A DNA stretch of 64,000 nt from Kosakonia sacchari (GTDB lineage Bacteria > Pseudomonadota > Gammaproteobacteria > Enterobacterales > Enterobacteriaceae). The stretch is taken from the NCBI GenBank assembly GCA_900109485.1, contig FOAY01000007.1, forward strand, positions 1-64,000. The letters are read 5' to 3'. Position numbers and translations under genes: made by a program. This document shows positions 29,278 to 44,039 of this stretch, piece by piece; position 1 is the first letter of the stretch, and every line of letters starts with the position of its first letter. The notes beneath the pieces are model-generated. The model was given only the letters and a program-made list of their open reading frames with translations, was not told where the DNA came from and made no database searches.

Positions 29278-30617
29278 TGAATACACAAGCCAGCCCGATT
29301 ATCACCGGGATGAAAGTTATTCCCGTAGCCGGGCATGACAGTATGCTGATGAACATTGGCGGCGCGCATAACGCTTACTTCACGCGCAACATCGTCGTGC
29401 TTACGGATAACGCCGGGAATACTGGCGTCGGTGAAGCGCCCGGCGGCGAAGTGATCTACAAAACGCTGGTCGATGCCACTCCGATGGTGGTCGGGCAGGA
29501 AGTTGCCCGGCTGAATAAAGTGGTGCAGCGCGTGCATAAAGGCAATCAGGCGGCGGATTTCGATACCTTCGGCAAAGGCGCATGGACCTTTGAACTGCGC
29601 GTCAATGCCGTTGCAGCGCTGGAAGCCGCGCTGCTCGATCTGCTCGGTAAAGCGCTGAACGTACCGGTGTGCGAGCTGCTTGGCCCCGGCAAACAGCGCG
29701 ATGCCGTAACGGTACTGGGTTATCTGTTCTATGTCGGCGATCGCACGAAAACCGATCTTCCCTATCTGGATGCCACGCCCGGCAGCCACGAATGGTATCG
29801 CCTGCGTCATCAGGAAGCGATGACCAGCGATGCGGTGGTGCGTCTGGCGGAGGCCTCGCAGGATCGCTACGGCTTCAAAGATTTCAAACTTAAAGGCGGC
29901 GTCCTGCCCGGTGAGCAAGAGATTGAAACCGTGAAGGCGTTGAAAAAACGCTTCCCGAATGCGCGCATTACGGTGGATCCGAACGGTGCCTGGCTGCTGG
30001 ACGAAGCTATTAGCCTGTGTAAAGGGCTGAATGATGTGCTGACCTACGCCGAAGATCCGTGCGGTGCCGAGCAGGGCTTCTCCGGCCGCGAAGTGATGGC
30101 GGAGTTCCGCCGCGCCACCGGTCTGCCGGTCGCCACCAATATGATCGCCACCAACTGGCGAGAAATGGGCCACGCGGTGATGCTGAATGCCGTCGATATT
30201 CCACTGGCGGATCCGCACTTCTGGACGCTCTCCGGTGCCGTGCGGGTTGCGCAGTTGTGCGATGACTGGGGGCTGACCTGGGGTTGTCACTCCAACAATC
30301 ATTTCGATATTTCACTGGCGATGTTTACCCATGTCGGCGCTGCTGCGCCGGGAACACCAACCGCTATCGACACTCACTGGATCTGGCAGGAGGGCGATGC
30401 CCGCCTGACCCAACAGCCGCTGGAAATCAGGCAGGGCAAAATCGCCGTGCCGGATGCGCCAGGCCTTGGCGTGGAGATCGACTGGCATCAAATCGAGAAA
30501 GCGCATGCCGCCTATAAAAAACTGCCTGGCGGCGCGCGCAATGACGCAGGCCCGATGCAGTACCTCATCCCGGGCTGGACGTTTGACAAAAAACGCCCGG
30601 TCTTTGGACGTCATTGA
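29277..30617 (+). CDS. gudX: Glucarate dehydratase-related protein
   Basis: A 446-aa enolase-superfamily protein, clearly a paralogue of the next gene. The catalytic Lys-x-Lys ([11 protein letters not shown]), the metal ligands in -VDPNGAWLL- and [10 protein letters not shown], and the catalytic His (-HSNNHFD-) are all kept. E. coli GudX has poor dehydratase activity and its role is unclear. It is translationally coupled to gudP. Confidence 0.93.
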   Translation: MNTQASPIITGMKVIPVAGHDSMLMNIGGAHNAYFTRNIVVLTDNAGNTGVGEAPGGEVIYKTLVDATPMVVGQEVARLNKVVQRVHKGNQAADFDTFGKGAWTFELRVNAVAALEAALLDLLGKALNVPVCELLGPGKQRDAVTVLGYLFYVGDRTKTDLPYLDATPGSHEWYRLRHQEAMTSDAVVRLAEASQDRYGFKDFKLKGGVLPGEQEIETVKALKKRFPNARITVDPNGAWLLDEAISLCKGLNDVLTYAEDPCGAEQGFSGREVMAEFRRATGLPVATNMIATNWREMGHAVMLNAVDIPLADPHFWTLSGAVRVAQLCDDWGLTWGCHSNNHFDISLAMFTHVGAAAPGTPTAIDTHWIWQEGDARLTQQPLEIRQGKIAVPDAPGLGVEIDWHQIEKAHAAYKKLPGGARNDAGPMQYLIPGWTFDKKRPVFGRH

Positions 30618-30635
30618 GAGAGAAAAGGATAAAAA

Positions 30636-31976
30636 ATGAGCACATATACGTCTACCCCCGTTGTTGCATCCATGCAGGTGATCCCGGTTGCCGGGCACGA
30701 CAGCATGCTGATGAACCTGAGCGGCGCGCATGCCCCTTTCTTCACCCGCAATATCGTGGTGATCAAAGATAACGCAGGGCACACCGGCGTGGGGGAAATT
30801 CCGGGCGGCGAGAAAATCCGTAAAACGCTGGAAGATGCGATTCCGCTGGTGGTGGGTAAAACGCTGGGTGAATACAAAAACGTGCTGAACAGCGTGCGCC
30901 AGACTTTTGCCGATCGCGATTCCGGCGGCCGCGGTCTGCAAACCTTCGATCTGCGCACCACGATCCATGTGGTAACGGGCATCGAAGCGGCGATGCTGGA
31001 TCTGTTAGGCCAGCACCTTGGTGTCAACGTCGCCTCCCTACTGGGCGAAGGCCAGCAGCGTAATGAAGTGGAGATGCTGGGCTACCTGTTCTTCGTCGGC
31101 GACAGCAAAAAAACGCCGCTGCCGTACCAGAGCCAGCCGGATGACAAATGCGACTGGTACCGCGTTCGCCATGAAGAGGCAATGACGCCGGATCGCGTTG
31201 TGCGTCTGGCGGAAGCCGCTTATGAAAAATATGGCTTTAACGATTTCAAACTGAAAGGCGGCGTTCTGGCTGGCATGGAAGAGGCGGAAGCCATTTCCGC
31301 GCTGGCAAAACGCTTCCCGCAGGCGCGCGTCACTCTGGATCCCAATGGCGCATGGTCGCTGGATGAAGCCATCAAAATCGGTAAGCACCTGAAAGGCGTG
31401 CTGGCTTACGCGGAAGATCCTTGCGGTGCTGAACAGGGCTTCTCCGGCCGTGAAGTGATGGCGGAATTCCGCCGTGCGACCGGTCTGCCGACGGCGACCA
31501 ACATGATCGCCACCGACTGGCGTCAGATGGGCCATACGCTGTCGCTGCAATCGGTGGATATTCCGCTGGCGGATCCGCATTTCTGGACGATGCAGGGTTC
31601 GGTACGCGTGGCGCAAATGTGCCACGAATTTGGCCTGACCTGGGGTTCACACTCCAACAACCACTTCGATATTTCACTGGCAATGTTCACTCACGTCGCT
31701 GCCGCTGCGCCTGGCAACATTACCGCTATCGACACACACTGGATCTGGCAGGAAGGCAATCAGCGCCTGACCAAACAGCCGTTCGAAATCAAAGGCGGGA
31801 TGGTACAGGTGCCGACCACGCCGGGTCTGGGCGTTGAACTGGATATGGATCAGGTGATGAAAGCCAACGCGCTGTATCAGAAACATGGCCTTGGTGCACG
31901 TGATGATGCGATGGGGATGCAGTATCTGATCCCTGACTGGAAGTTTGATAACAAACGGCCCTGCATGGTGCGTTAA
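30636..31976 (+). CDS. gudD: D-glucarate dehydratase
   Basis: A 446-aa enolase-superfamily enzyme that dehydrates D-glucarate (and L-idarate) to 5-keto-4-deoxyglucarate. It has the Lys-x-Lys acid/base pair in [11 protein letters not shown], metal ligands in -LDPNGAWSL- and [10 protein letters not shown], and the His of the other face in [10 protein letters not shown]. AGAAAAGGA precedes the ATG. It differs from GudX mainly in the N-terminal capping region, which sets specificity. Confidence 0.95.
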   Translation: MSTYTSTPVVASMQVIPVAGHDSMLMNLSGAHAPFFTRNIVVIKDNAGHTGVGEIPGGEKIRKTLEDAIPLVVGKTLGEYKNVLNSVRQTFADRDSGGRGLQTFDLRTTIHVVTGIEAAMLDLLGQHLGVNVASLLGEGQQRNEVEMLGYLFFVGDSKKTPLPYQSQPDDKCDWYRVRHEEAMTPDRVVRLAEAAYEKYGFNDFKLKGGVLAGMEEAEAISALAKRFPQARVTLDPNGAWSLDEAIKIGKHLKGVLAYAEDPCGAEQGFSGREVMAEFRRATGLPTATNMIATDWRQMGHTLSLQSVDIPLADPHFWTMQGSVRVAQMCHEFGLTWGSHSNNHFDISLAMFTHVAAAAPGNITAIDTHWIWQEGNQRLTKQPFEIKGGMVQVPTTPGLGVELDMDQVMKANALYQKHGLGARDDAMGMQYLIPDWKFDNKRPCMVR

Positions 31977-32063
31977 TGAAATTGCCAGTCCTTGCGGGGG
32001 CTGGCATTTCAGTACCTTTCCTGGGTGTATGCTTATTGTTGTGAATATGCATAAGGATGGCTT

Positions 32064-33203
32064 ATGAAGATTGTTATCGCTCCTGACTCTTACAAAGAAA
32101 GCTTAAGCGCCCTGGAAGTCGCGACGGCTATTGAGCGTGGTTTTCGCGAGATATTTCCCTCGGCGGAGTATATAAAAATTCCGGTTGCAGACGGTGGCGA
32201 AGGGACGGTAGAAGCCATGGTTGCTGCGACCAACGGTCGTATTGTTAAGGTAGCGGTGAAAGGCCCGCTTGGCGAACAAGCGGAAGGGTTTTATGGTATT
32301 TCCGGCGATGAGCAGTCGGCGTTCATTGAAATGGCAGCGGCCAGCGGGCTGGAAATGGTGCCGCCTGCGAAGCGCGATCCGCTGATTACCACGTCGTGGG
32401 GAACTGGCGAACTGATCCGCCATGCGCTGGATGCAGGCGTTAAACATATCATTATTGGTATCGGCGGCAGCGCCACCAATGACGGCGGCGCAGGCATGGT
32501 GCAGGCGCTGGGCGCGAAGCTGCTCGACGCACAGGATCGGCAGATTGCGCCAGGCGGCGCGGCGCTGGAATCGCTGGTGCGCATTGATCTCCGTGAACTG
32601 GATAAACGTCTTGCCGGTTGTCGCATTGAGGTGGCCTGCGACGTCACCAATCCCTTAACCGGCGAAGCGGGGGCATCGGCCGTTTTTGGCCCGCAGAAAG
32701 GCGCGACGCCAGAGATGATTGCCCGTCTGGATAAGGCGCTGGCACATTATGCCGGGATCATTGCCCGCGATTTGGATATCGACGTACTGAACCTGGCGGG
32801 CGGCGGCGCAGCGGGCGGCATGGGCGCGGCGTTATATGCCTTCTGCGGTGCGGAATTGCGCCAGGGGATTGAGATCGTCACCGACGCACTGGCGCTGGAT
32901 AAACACGTCAGGGGCGCGGATCTGGTGATCACCGGCGAAGGGCGCATCGACAGCCAGACGGTGCATGGCAAGGTGCCGGTCGGCGTAGCGAAAGTGGCCA
33001 AACGCTACAATATTCCGGTGATCGGCATTGCCGGGAGCCTCACCGCCGATGTTGGTGTGGTGCACGATCATGGCATTGATGCTGTTTTCAGCGTGCTCTA
33101 TACGATCTGTACGCTGGAAAAAGCGCTGGAAAATGCAGGTGAAAACGTCCGCATGACGGCGCGCAATGTGGCGGCGGTGCTAAAAGCGGGGCAGCAACTG
33201 TAG
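32064..33203 (+). CDS. garK: Glycerate 2-kinase (GarK type)
   Basis: A 379-aa kinase of the type 1 glycerate kinase family that makes 2-phosphoglycerate. It begins -MKIVIAPDSYKESLSA-, with -ADGGEGTVEAM- and -GIGGSATNDGGAGM- as family signatures, and is nearer to E. coli GarK than to GlxK. It lies 87 bp after gudD on the same strand. In K-12 garK is in the garPLRK operon and barA follows gudD directly. This arrangement ties the kinase to glucarate catabolism, whose product is glycerate. The stem between gudD and garK (31983-32007) is imperfect and may allow read-through. Confidence 0.88.
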   Translation: MKIVIAPDSYKESLSALEVATAIERGFREIFPSAEYIKIPVADGGEGTVEAMVAATNGRIVKVAVKGPLGEQAEGFYGISGDEQSAFIEMAAASGLEMVPPAKRDPLITTSWGTGELIRHALDAGVKHIIIGIGGSATNDGGAGMVQALGAKLLDAQDRQIAPGGAALESLVRIDLRELDKRLAGCRIEVACDVTNPLTGEAGASAVFGPQKGATPEMIARLDKALAHYAGIIARDLDIDVLNLAGGGAAGGMGAALYAFCGAELRQGIEIVTDALALDKHVRGADLVITGEGRIDSQTVHGKVPVGVAKVAKRYNIPVIGIAGSLTADVGVVHDHGIDAVFSVLYTICTLEKALENAGENVRMTARNVAAVLKAGQQL

Positions 33204-33211
33204 TGATTTTT

Positions 33212-33300
33212 GCCGGATAGCGCAGGCGCTTATCCGGCTTACAAAGCTACAATGTGTCGCGCTATCCCAGGCCGGATAAGGCGTCGTCGCCATCCGGCAT
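33212..33300. repeat. REP pair (BIME) between garK and barA
   Basis: Two inverted REP elements: GCCGGATAGC...TATCCGGC at 33212-33238 and GCCGGATAAGG...CATCCGGC at 33271-33298. It lies between the converging 3' ends of garK and barA, a standard place for such elements. Confidence 0.85.
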
Positions 33301-33343
33301 GCAAGTCATCCGGCGTTCAGGCCATCCGTTACTCTCAACATCG

Positions 33344-36109
33344 CTACCCAATCAACCGGTGCGCTTCACGCGTAACGTTATCCATCTCATCAAGCAACTC
33401 CAGAAACTCCGGTTCCAGCTCGTCGGCACTGACGCCGCTACGCAGTTGATGCTCAATGAGCTGGCAGAGGTTTTTCAGCCGTGGAACGCCGCTGTAACCG
33501 CAACTGCCGTGCAGTTTGTGGATCGCTTCCGGCAGCCCCTGCGGCGCTTCGCCGACCAGTTGTTCCTCCACCATATTGCGGATCTCCGGCAGAAACTCGA
33601 CCAGCATATGCAGCATCTCGCGCGCAAGGTCGGTTTTTCCCGCCGCCTGACGCAGCGCCAGTTGCCAGTCGAGCGTGACATCGTGATTGATCGGTAGCTC
33701 CACCGGGATCTCTTCGGTTTCCGGCGTATGCCAGACGCTGGTTTCCGGGCCGGGCTTGTAGCGCAACAGCAGGTTATGCAGCTTATCTTCTTCGATGGGC
33801 TTGGCCAGATAATCGTTCATCCCGGCGCTGAGCAGCTTCTCTTTTTGCCCGGCCATCGCATGTGCGGTTACGGCGACGACGGGAGTTTGCTGCTGATGCG
33901 GTAGCTGGCGGATCAACTCGCAGGCGCGAATCCCGTCCATATCCGGCATCTGGATATCCATCAAAATCAGATCGAACTGCATCTGTTTGGCTCGCTCGAT
34001 GGCCTGCAAACCGTTCTCGCACAGTTCAACGTGCTGCACCTGATCGTCAAGCAGAACGCCGATCAGCTTCAGGTTCGCCGGGTTGTCATCCACCGCCATG
34101 ACGCTCATCGGCAGTTTGCTTTCATCCGCATGTGAGGCCAGAACAAGTTGCGTCGTGCGGCAGTACTCGGTCAAAGCGGGCAGCAGGCGGGTGGTGGTCA
34201 GCGGTTTAAGCAGACAAGCCGCTGCGCCATCCTGTTTCAGCTCTTCGGCATTCACCTGCGCATGGCACGGCAGCGCCAGCAGCAGATAGTCGGTCATGGC
34301 TGCCGCACGCGCCAGGCGATCGTGCTGCATATTAAGCGGCTCGCGCACGGTTACCGGCACCGCCAACAGCAAAATATCGTAATGCCCTTGAGGGAGCGCC
34401 GAGAATGACGGGCTGTAAATTATCTCCAGCGGCGTGTTGTTCAGCACTTCCAGCGTGCTTTGCGCCGCTGCGGCATTCGGTTCAACATACGCCAGACGTT
34501 TACCGGCCAGTCTTTCCGTGGTGGGTGCTTCGCTGATGGCGTTTGGATTGAGGTCGAGATCAATATGGAACCAGAAGGTCGAACCCCGGTTTGGCTGGCT
34601 ATGGAAAGAGATATCGCCGCCCATCTCATTCACCAGCCGTTGCGTGATCACCAGGCCCAGGCCAGTACCGCCGTGACGGCGCGAGATGCTGGCATCCGCC
34701 TGGCGAAACGCCTGGAACAGGCGCGACTGATCGCGTTCCGGAATGCCGATGCCGGTATCGCGGATCTGCACCTCAATTTGCACTTTGTTATTGCTGATGG
34801 CGCGTTTCTCAACCACCACATCAATATTGCCATGTTCGGTAAACTTGATGGCGTTGCCGACCAGATTGGTGATCACCTGTTGCAGACGCAGCGGGTCGCC
34901 AATCACATTATCCGGAACATCATTTTTGATGTTCAGCGTTAGCTCAAGCCCCTTATCGTGCGCCGAGTGCGCCAGCAAGATCACCACCTCATCCAGCGTG
35001 TTGCGTAGAGGGAACGGAATGCTTTCGAGGATCAGTTTGCCCGCTTCCAGCTTGGAGAAATCCAGCACATCGTTAATGATCGCCAGCAGATTATTCGCCG
35101 AGCGTTCAATGGTCAGCAGGTGATCGCGCTGGGTCGGATTCAGCTCAGATTTCAATGTCAAACGGGTAAAGCCAATCACGCCGTTCAGCGGTGTGCGCAG
35201 CTCATGAGACATATTGGCGAGGAACTCAGATTTAATTCGCGCGGCTTCCTGCGCACGCTTTTTCGCGAGGTCCAGCTCAACGTTCTGGATCTCCATCTGC
35301 TCCAGCGTTTCACGCAGATCCGAGGTGGATTGATCGATATTATGCTGCATCTCTTCGTGGTAAGCCGCCAGCGACATGGCCATCGAATTGATGCCGTTTT
35401 TCAACATATCCAGCTCGCCGAGCATAAAACCTTCGACACGGCTGTCGAGCTGCCCGCGACGGATACGGTCAACGGTATTCACCATATTACGAATGGGGCC
35501 AGTCACGTCGCGCATCAGACGCCAGCCAAAAATCAGCGCAATACCAATACAGAACAAAATCATCAGGCTGGAGATAAAAATCTCCTTGTACTGCTGCAGG
35601 CGTACCGATTTCAGATCCAACTGTAGCGCCACATAGCCGAGCATATTGCCGGTGATTTTATCCGCAGGCAGAGCGGTGTTTGCCGGTTCAAGCCCCTCGG
35701 ACAGGATCGGCGTGCGCAGCACCATCGTATCGCCGCGGCGGGTAACGCTTAGCTTGCGCGGGAAAGGCTGACCTTCTGGCAGCCTGAGATCGTCGCCATC
35801 AAGCTGGAAATTGGACGAGACGAACACGTCGTTGCGCCCGTCGTAAATGGTGATCGCGCGTACGATGTCAGAATGGCGGCGGTGAAGCACGCTAATCAAC
35901 TGGCCAATGGCTTCGCGATCCTGTAGTGCCATGCTGTATTCACTGGAAACCGCCAGCGGTTCAATAATACTGGCGCCTGAGTCTTCCAGTTGACGCTGTA
36001 AATCGTTATAGCGGTGAACGACGAAAAAGATACTGAGCAGCACACCGATAAGCACGGTGGGGGCCAGGATCAGAATCATCATGCGTGCGCGCAAGCTGTA
36101 GTTGGTCAT
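33344..36109 (-). CDS. barA: Hybrid sensor histidine kinase BarA
   Basis: A 921-aa inner-membrane tripartite kinase (918 in E. coli). TM1 is at about residues 10-31 and TM2 at about 177-199, flanking a periplasmic sensor; a HAMP domain follows. The transmitter has phospho-accepting His302 in [14 protein letters not shown] and ATP-binding [11 protein letters not shown] and [10 protein letters not shown]. A receiver has its Asp in [13 protein letters not shown] (near residue 720), and a C-terminal Hpt has its His in [12 protein letters not shown] (near 865). It phosphorylates UvrY, which activates csrB; that RNA lies 7.4 kb away. Acetate and formate are reported signals in E. coli. Confidence 0.96.
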   Translation of the reverse strand: MTNYSLRARMMILILAPTVLIGVLLSIFFVVHRYNDLQRQLEDSGASIIEPLAVSSEYSMALQDREAIGQLISVLHRRHSDIVRAITIYDGRNDVFVSSNFQLDGDDLRLPEGQPFPRKLSVTRRGDTMVLRTPILSEGLEPANTALPADKITGNMLGYVALQLDLKSVRLQQYKEIFISSLMILFCIGIALIFGWRLMRDVTGPIRNMVNTVDRIRRGQLDSRVEGFMLGELDMLKNGINSMAMSLAAYHEEMQHNIDQSTSDLRETLEQMEIQNVELDLAKKRAQEAARIKSEFLANMSHELRTPLNGVIGFTRLTLKSELNPTQRDHLLTIERSANNLLAIINDVLDFSKLEAGKLILESIPFPLRNTLDEVVILLAHSAHDKGLELTLNIKNDVPDNVIGDPLRLQQVITNLVGNAIKFTEHGNIDVVVEKRAISNNKVQIEVQIRDTGIGIPERDQSRLFQAFRQADASISRRHGGTGLGLVITQRLVNEMGGDISFHSQPNRGSTFWFHIDLDLNPNAISEAPTTERLAGKRLAYVEPNAAAAQSTLEVLNNTPLEIIYSPSFSALPQGHYDILLLAVPVTVREPLNMQHDRLARAAAMTDYLLLALPCHAQVNAEELKQDGAAACLLKPLTTTRLLPALTEYCRTTQLVLASHADESKLPMSVMAVDDNPANLKLIGVLLDDQVQHVELCENGLQAIERAKQMQFDLILMDIQMPDMDGIRACELIRQLPHQQQTPVVAVTAHAMAGQKEKLLSAGMNDYLAKPIEEDKLHNLLLRYKPGPETSVWHTPETEEIPVELPINHDVTLDWQLALRQAAGKTDLAREMLHMLVEFLPEIRNMVEEQLVGEAPQGLPEAIHKLHGSCGYSGVPRLKNLCQLIEHQLRSGVSADELEPEFLELLDEMDNVTREAHRLIG

Positions 36110-36166
36110 GGAGTTCCGTTATGGGAGAATTAGGCCATTACACAGTTATTGAGAATATTCACTGCA

Positions 36167-37468
36167 ATGGCGCAATTCTACTCTGCAAAACGACGCGTGA
36201 CGACTCGTGAGCGCATTACCGTCACGGTAACCGACCTCGATCCCTTTGGTCAGGGTGTTGCTCGCCATAATGGTAAGGCGTTGTTTATTCCCGGATTATT
36301 ACCAGAAGAAACGGCGGAAATTACCCTCAAAGAGGAAAAACGTCAGTTTGCCCGTGGGGAAGTAAAACGTCGCCTGAATGACAGTCCGGAGCGCGTTAAA
36401 CCGGCATGTCCGCATTTTGGCGTTTGCGGCGGGTGCCAGCAACAGCATGCCAGCATTGCCCTGCAACAGCGCAGTAAAAGCGCGGCGCTGGCGCGATTGA
36501 TGAAGCAGGACGTTGACGAGGTGATTGCCGCGCAGCCGTGGGGATATCGCCGTCGGGCGCGTTTGAGCCTCAGCTGGCAGCCGAAAACGCAGCGTCTGGA
36601 GATGGGGTTTCGCAAAGCGGGCGACAGCGACATTATCAATGTGACGCGTTGCCCGGTACTGGTGCCCCGTCTTGAGGCAATGCTGGTGCCGCTGCACGAA
36701 TGTCTGGCGGAGCTTGGCGCCGTGCGCCATCTGGGGCACGTCGAACTGGTGGAGGCCGACAATGGCCCACTGATGGTTTTGCGGCACACGGCGCCATTAA
36801 GTCACGCGGATAAAGAAAAACTGGAACGTTTTTCGCATTCTCAGGGGATTGCGCTGTACCTCGCGCCACAAAGCGAGATACTTGAACACGTTAGCGGAGA
36901 ATCCCCCTGGTACAGCTCCGACGGGCTACGCTTAATATTCAGCCCGCGGGACTTTATTCAGGTCAACGATGGCGTCAATCAGCAAATGGTGGCCCATGCG
37001 CTGGCGTGGCTTGATATCCAGCCCGGCGACCGTGTACTGGATCTGTTCTGCGGTATGGGAAATTTCACTCTGCCGCTGGCGCAGCGCGCGTTAAGTGTCG
37101 TTGGGGTGGAAGGCGTCGCCGATCTGGTGGCGAAAGCGCAGGAGAATGCGCAACAGAATGACTTGCAGAATGTGACATTCTTTCATGAAAATCTGGAGGA
37201 TGATGTCACTCGGCAACCCTGGGCGAGCCAGGGATTTGATAAGGTGTTGCTCGATCCCGCGCGTGCTGGTGCTGCCGAAGTGATGCAACATATTATAAAA
37301 TTGTCTCCCGGCAGAGTGGTGTACGTTTCCTGTAACCCCGCCACGCTTGCCCGTGACAGTGAAGCGCTATTAAATGCAGGTTACCAGATTCAGCGGCTGG
37401 CGATGCTGGACATGTTTCCACACACTGGCCATCTGGAATCGATGGTGTTGTTTGTGAAAAACAAATGA
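36167..37468 (+). CDS. rlmD: 23S rRNA (uracil1939-C5)-methyltransferase
   Basis: A 433-aa SAM-dependent methyltransferase with an N-terminal TRAM domain ([18 protein letters not shown]), iron-sulfur cysteines in [14 protein letters not shown], the SAM motif [16 protein letters not shown] and the catalytic Cys in [14 protein letters not shown]. The ATG at 36167 gives the E. coli length; an upstream in-frame start adds six residues. It is divergent from barA. Confidence 0.95.
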   Translation: MAQFYSAKRRVTTRERITVTVTDLDPFGQGVARHNGKALFIPGLLPEETAEITLKEEKRQFARGEVKRRLNDSPERVKPACPHFGVCGGCQQQHASIALQQRSKSAALARLMKQDVDEVIAAQPWGYRRRARLSLSWQPKTQRLEMGFRKAGDSDIINVTRCPVLVPRLEAMLVPLHECLAELGAVRHLGHVELVEADNGPLMVLRHTAPLSHADKEKLERFSHSQGIALYLAPQSEILEHVSGESPWYSSDGLRLIFSPRDFIQVNDGVNQQMVAHALAWLDIQPGDRVLDLFCGMGNFTLPLAQRALSVVGVEGVADLVAKAQENAQQNDLQNVTFFHENLEDDVTRQPWASQGFDKVLLDPARAGAAEVMQHIIKLSPGRVVYVSCNPATLARDSEALLNAGYQIQRLAMLDMFPHTGHLESMVLFVKNK

Positions 37469-37520
37469 TTAATTTCGGCTTGCCGAATTCGGCAGGCCCG
37501 GTCCCTGAAAGGAGAGGACA

Positions 37521-39758
37521 ATGGTTGCGGTACGCAGTGCACATTTGAACAAAGCGGGTGAATTCGATCCAGCCAAATGGATTGCCAGTCTGGGGATCAC
37601 CAGTCAGCCGTCGTGTGAACGCTTAACCGAAACCTGGGAATATTGTTTGCGACAAACGCAGGGGCATCCGGATGCCGGCGTCGTGTTGTGGCGCGGCATT
37701 GAGATGGTAGAAATTCTCTCCATGCTGAGTATGGATACCGACACGCTGCGTGCGGCGCTGCTGTTTCCGCTGGCCGATGCCGAAGTGGTGAGCGAAGAGG
37801 TGCTGAGTGAAAGCGTCGGCACCTCGGTGGTCAACCTGATCCACGGCGTGCGCGACATGGCCGCCATCCGCCAGTTGAAAGCCACGCATACGGATTCCGT
37901 CTCTTCTGAACAGGTCGATAACGTTCGCCGCATGCTGCTGGCGATGGTCGATGATTTCCGCTGTGTGGTCATCAAGCTGGCCGAACGTATCGCGCATCTG
38001 CGTGAAGTGAAAGATGCGCCGGAAGATGAACGCGTACTGGCGGCGAAAGAGTGTACCAACATCTATGCGCCGCTGGCGAACCGGCTGGGCATCGGGCAAC
38101 TGAAATGGGAGCTGGAGGATTACTGCTTCCGCTACCTGCATCCGGCGGAATACAAGCGCATTGCCAAGCTGCTGCATGAACGCCGTATCGATCGCGAACA
38201 CTATATCGACGAGTTTGTCGGCCATCTGCGCGCCGAAATGAAAACCGAAGGCGTTAAAGCTGAGGTCTACGGCCGACCAAAGCACATCTACAGTATCTGG
38301 CGGAAGATGCAGAAAAAACACCTCGCCTTTGACGAGCTGTTTGATGTGCGCGCTGTGCGTATTGTCGCCGAACGCTTGCAGGATTGTTATGCCGCGCTGG
38401 GGATTGTGCATACCCATTACCGCCACCTGCCGGATGAGTTCGACGACTACGTCGCCAACCCAAAACCGAACGGTTATCAGTCTATTCATACGGTAGTACT
38501 GGGGCCGGGCGGGAAAACCGTTGAAATCCAGATTCGTACCCGTCAGATGCATGAAGACGCCGAGCTGGGCGTTGCCGCGCACTGGAAATACAAAGAGGGG
38601 ACGGCTGTTGCCGGCAGCCCGCGTTCAGCGCATGAAGACAGGATTGCATGGCTGCGTAAGCTGATCGCCTGGCAGGAAGAGATGGCCGATTCCGGCGAAA
38701 TGCTGGATGAAGTTCGCAGCCAGGTCTTTGACGATCGGGTGTATGTGTTTACGCCGAAGGGCGATGTGGTCGATCTGCCTGCGGGCTCCACGCCGCTGGA
38801 CTTTGCCTACCACATTCACAGCGACGTAGGGCATCGTTGCATTGGCGCGAAGATCGGCGGGCGCATCGTTCCCTTTACCTACCAGTTGCAGATGGGTGAC
38901 CAGGTCGAAATTATCACCCAGAAGCAGCCGAACCCAAGCCGCGACTGGCTGAATCCAAACCTCGGCTATGTGACGACCAGCCGCGGGCGTTCGAAGATCC
39001 ACGCCTGGTTCCGTAAGCAGGATCGCGACAAAAACATTCTTGCCGGACGGCAGATCCTCGACGATGAGCTGGCGCATCTGGGGATCAGCCTGAAAGAGGC
39101 GGAAAAACATCTGCTGCCGCGTTACAACTTTAACGAGCTGGAAGAGTTGCTGGCGGCGATTGGCGGCGGCGATATCCGTCTTAATCAGATGGTGAACTTC
39201 CTGCAATCGCAGTTCAATAAACCGAGCGCCGAAGAGCAGGACGCCGCCGCGCTGAAACAGTTGCAGCAGAAAACGTACGCGCCGCAAAGCCGCAGCAAAG
39301 ACAATGGCCGTGTGGTGGTGGAAGGCGTTGGTAATCTGATGCATCACATTGCGCGCTGCTGCCAGCCGATCCCGGGCGATGAAATCGTCGGATTTATCAC
39401 CCAGGGACGCGGGATCTCGATCCACCGCGCCGACTGCGATCAGCTGGAAGAGCTGCGCACCGTTGCGCCAGAGCGTATCGTGGATGCCGTCTGGGGCGAG
39501 AGCTACTCGGCCGGGTATTCGCTGGTGGTGCGCGTGACGGCGAACGACCGTAGCGGCCTGCTGCGCGATATCACCACTATTCTCGCCAATGAGAAGGTGA
39601 ACGTGCTGGGCGTTGCCAGCCGCAGCGACACCAAAGAACAGCTTGCCACCATCGATATGAATATCGAAATCTACAACCTGCAGGTGTTGGGCCGCGTGCT
39701 TGGCAAACTCAACCAGGTGCCGGACGTTATCGACGCTCGTCGTCTGCACGGTGGCTGA
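37521..39758 (+). CDS. relA: (p)ppGpp synthetase I
   Basis: A 745-aa ribosome-bound alarmone synthetase (744 in E. coli). The N-terminal HD-like domain lacks the His-Asp pair, so it should not hydrolyse ppGpp. The synthetase domain has -YGRPKHIYSIWRKMQ- and -NPKPNGYQSIHTVV-, followed by TGS (-VYVFTPKGDVVDLP-), the helical and zinc-finger regions (-IARCCQPIPGDEIVG-) and a C-terminal ACT domain (-RSGLLRDITTILANE-). GAAAGGAGAGG lies ahead of the ATG. Confidence 0.97.
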   Translation: MVAVRSAHLNKAGEFDPAKWIASLGITSQPSCERLTETWEYCLRQTQGHPDAGVVLWRGIEMVEILSMLSMDTDTLRAALLFPLADAEVVSEEVLSESVGTSVVNLIHGVRDMAAIRQLKATHTDSVSSEQVDNVRRMLLAMVDDFRCVVIKLAERIAHLREVKDAPEDERVLAAKECTNIYAPLANRLGIGQLKWELEDYCFRYLHPAEYKRIAKLLHERRIDREHYIDEFVGHLRAEMKTEGVKAEVYGRPKHIYSIWRKMQKKHLAFDELFDVRAVRIVAERLQDCYAALGIVHTHYRHLPDEFDDYVANPKPNGYQSIHTVVLGPGGKTVEIQIRTRQMHEDAELGVAAHWKYKEGTAVAGSPRSAHEDRIAWLRKLIAWQEEMADSGEMLDEVRSQVFDDRVYVFTPKGDVVDLPAGSTPLDFAYHIHSDVGHRCIGAKIGGRIVPFTYQLQMGDQVEIITQKQPNPSRDWLNPNLGYVTTSRGRSKIHAWFRKQDRDKNILAGRQILDDELAHLGISLKEAEKHLLPRYNFNELEELLAAIGGGDIRLNQMVNFLQSQFNKPSAEEQDAAALKQLQQKTYAPQSRSKDNGRVVVEGVGNLMHHIARCCQPIPGDEIVGFITQGRGISIHRADCDQLEELRTVAPERIVDAVWGESYSAGYSLVVRVTANDRSGLLRDITTILANEKVNVLGVASRSDTKEQLATIDMNIEIYNLQVLGRVLGKLNQVPDVIDARRLHGG

Positions 39759-39772
39759 TTTTCACTTCATCC

Positions 39773-39808
39773 GATCCTCTCCCATCAGCGGAGAGGATCC
39801 CATTTTTT
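39773..39808 (+). terminator. Terminator between relA and mazG
   Basis: A perfect 10-bp stem (39773-39782 with 39790-39799) is followed by CCATTTTTT. It occupies the position where E. coli carries mazEF, and only 63 bp separate the two genes. Confidence 0.8.
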
Positions 39809-39821
39809 ACCAGGAAGACTC

Positions 39822-40613
39822 ATGACTCAAATCGATCGTCTGCTCGGGATTATGCAACGCCTGCGCGACCCGGAAACCGGCTGTCCGTGGGACAAAGAAC
39901 AAACCTACGCCACCATTGCGCCCTATACGCTGGAAGAGACGTACGAAGTGCTGGACGCCATCAACCGGGAAGATTTTGACGATCTGCGCGGTGAACTGGG
40001 CGATCTGCTGTTCCAGGTGGTGTTCTACGCCCGGATGGCGCAGGAAGAGGGACGCTTTGATTTTAACGATGTCTGCGCGGCGATTAGCGACAAACTGGAA
40101 CGCCGTCACCCGCATATTTTTGGCGATGCCCATGCCGGAAACAGCACGGAAGTGCTGGCGCGCTGGGAGCAAATCAAAACCGAAGAACGTGCTGAGAAAG
40201 CGCAGCACTCGGCGCTGGACGACATTCCCCACAGCCTGCCTGCGCTGATGCGTGCGCATAAAATCCAGAAACGCTGCTCCGGCGTTGGTTTTGACTGGAC
40301 GTCACTTGGCCCGGTGCTTGATAAAGTGTATGAAGAGATCGACGAAGTGATGGACGAAGCAAAGCAGGCCGTTGTGGATGAGGCACGACTGGAAGAAGAG
40401 GTCGGCGATTTACTGTTTGCTACGGTAAATCTGTCGCGCCATCTGGGGGTAAAAGCGGAAGTCGCGCTGCAAAAAGCGAACCTGAAATTTGAGCGTCGTT
40501 TCCGCGAGGTGGAGCGAATTGTCCGCGAGCGCGGTCTGGAAATGACCGGTGTGGATCTGGAAACAATGGAAAATGTCTGGCAACAAGTAAAACGCCAGGA
40601 ACATGATCTTTAA
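39822..40613 (+). CDS. mazG: Nucleoside triphosphate pyrophosphohydrolase MazG
   Basis: A 263-aa tandem-domain MazG, the E. coli length. It hydrolyses NTPs and dNTPs to monophosphates. Each half carries the EExxE...ExxD metal motif: -LEETYEVLDAI- with -ELGDLLFQVVF-, and -EEIDEVMDEA- with -EEVGDLLFATV-. The mazEF toxin-antitoxin genes usually upstream are missing. Confidence 0.95.
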   Translation: MTQIDRLLGIMQRLRDPETGCPWDKEQTYATIAPYTLEETYEVLDAINREDFDDLRGELGDLLFQVVFYARMAQEEGRFDFNDVCAAISDKLERRHPHIFGDAHAGNSTEVLARWEQIKTEERAEKAQHSALDDIPHSLPALMRAHKIQKRCSGVGFDWTSLGPVLDKVYEEIDEVMDEAKQAVVDEARLEEEVGDLLFATVNLSRHLGVKAEVALQKANLKFERRFREVERIVRERGLEMTGVDLETMENVWQQVKRQEHDL

Positions 40614-43983
<3,370 letters not shown>

Positions 43984-44006
43984 TCGCTAAGCCTTGATGA
44001 AATGAA

Positions 44007-44037
44007 AAATGCCAGTCATCTGACTGGCATTTTTTTT
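44007..44037. terminator. Terminator between eno and the SDR gene
   Basis: The stem AATGCCAGTC with GACTGGCATT has A residues on the left and eight T residues on the right, ending 3 bp before the converging gene's stop. It can serve both directions. Confidence 0.88.
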
Positions 44038-44039
44038 GG

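Noticed and set aside
29217-30302. 361-aa open frame antisense to gudX
   Set aside because: It is the antisense shadow of a conserved enolase-family gene; it has no domain and no ribosome site.
38625-39749. 374-aa open frame antisense to relA
   Set aside because: A shadow of the conserved synthetase gene; no recognisable protein features.
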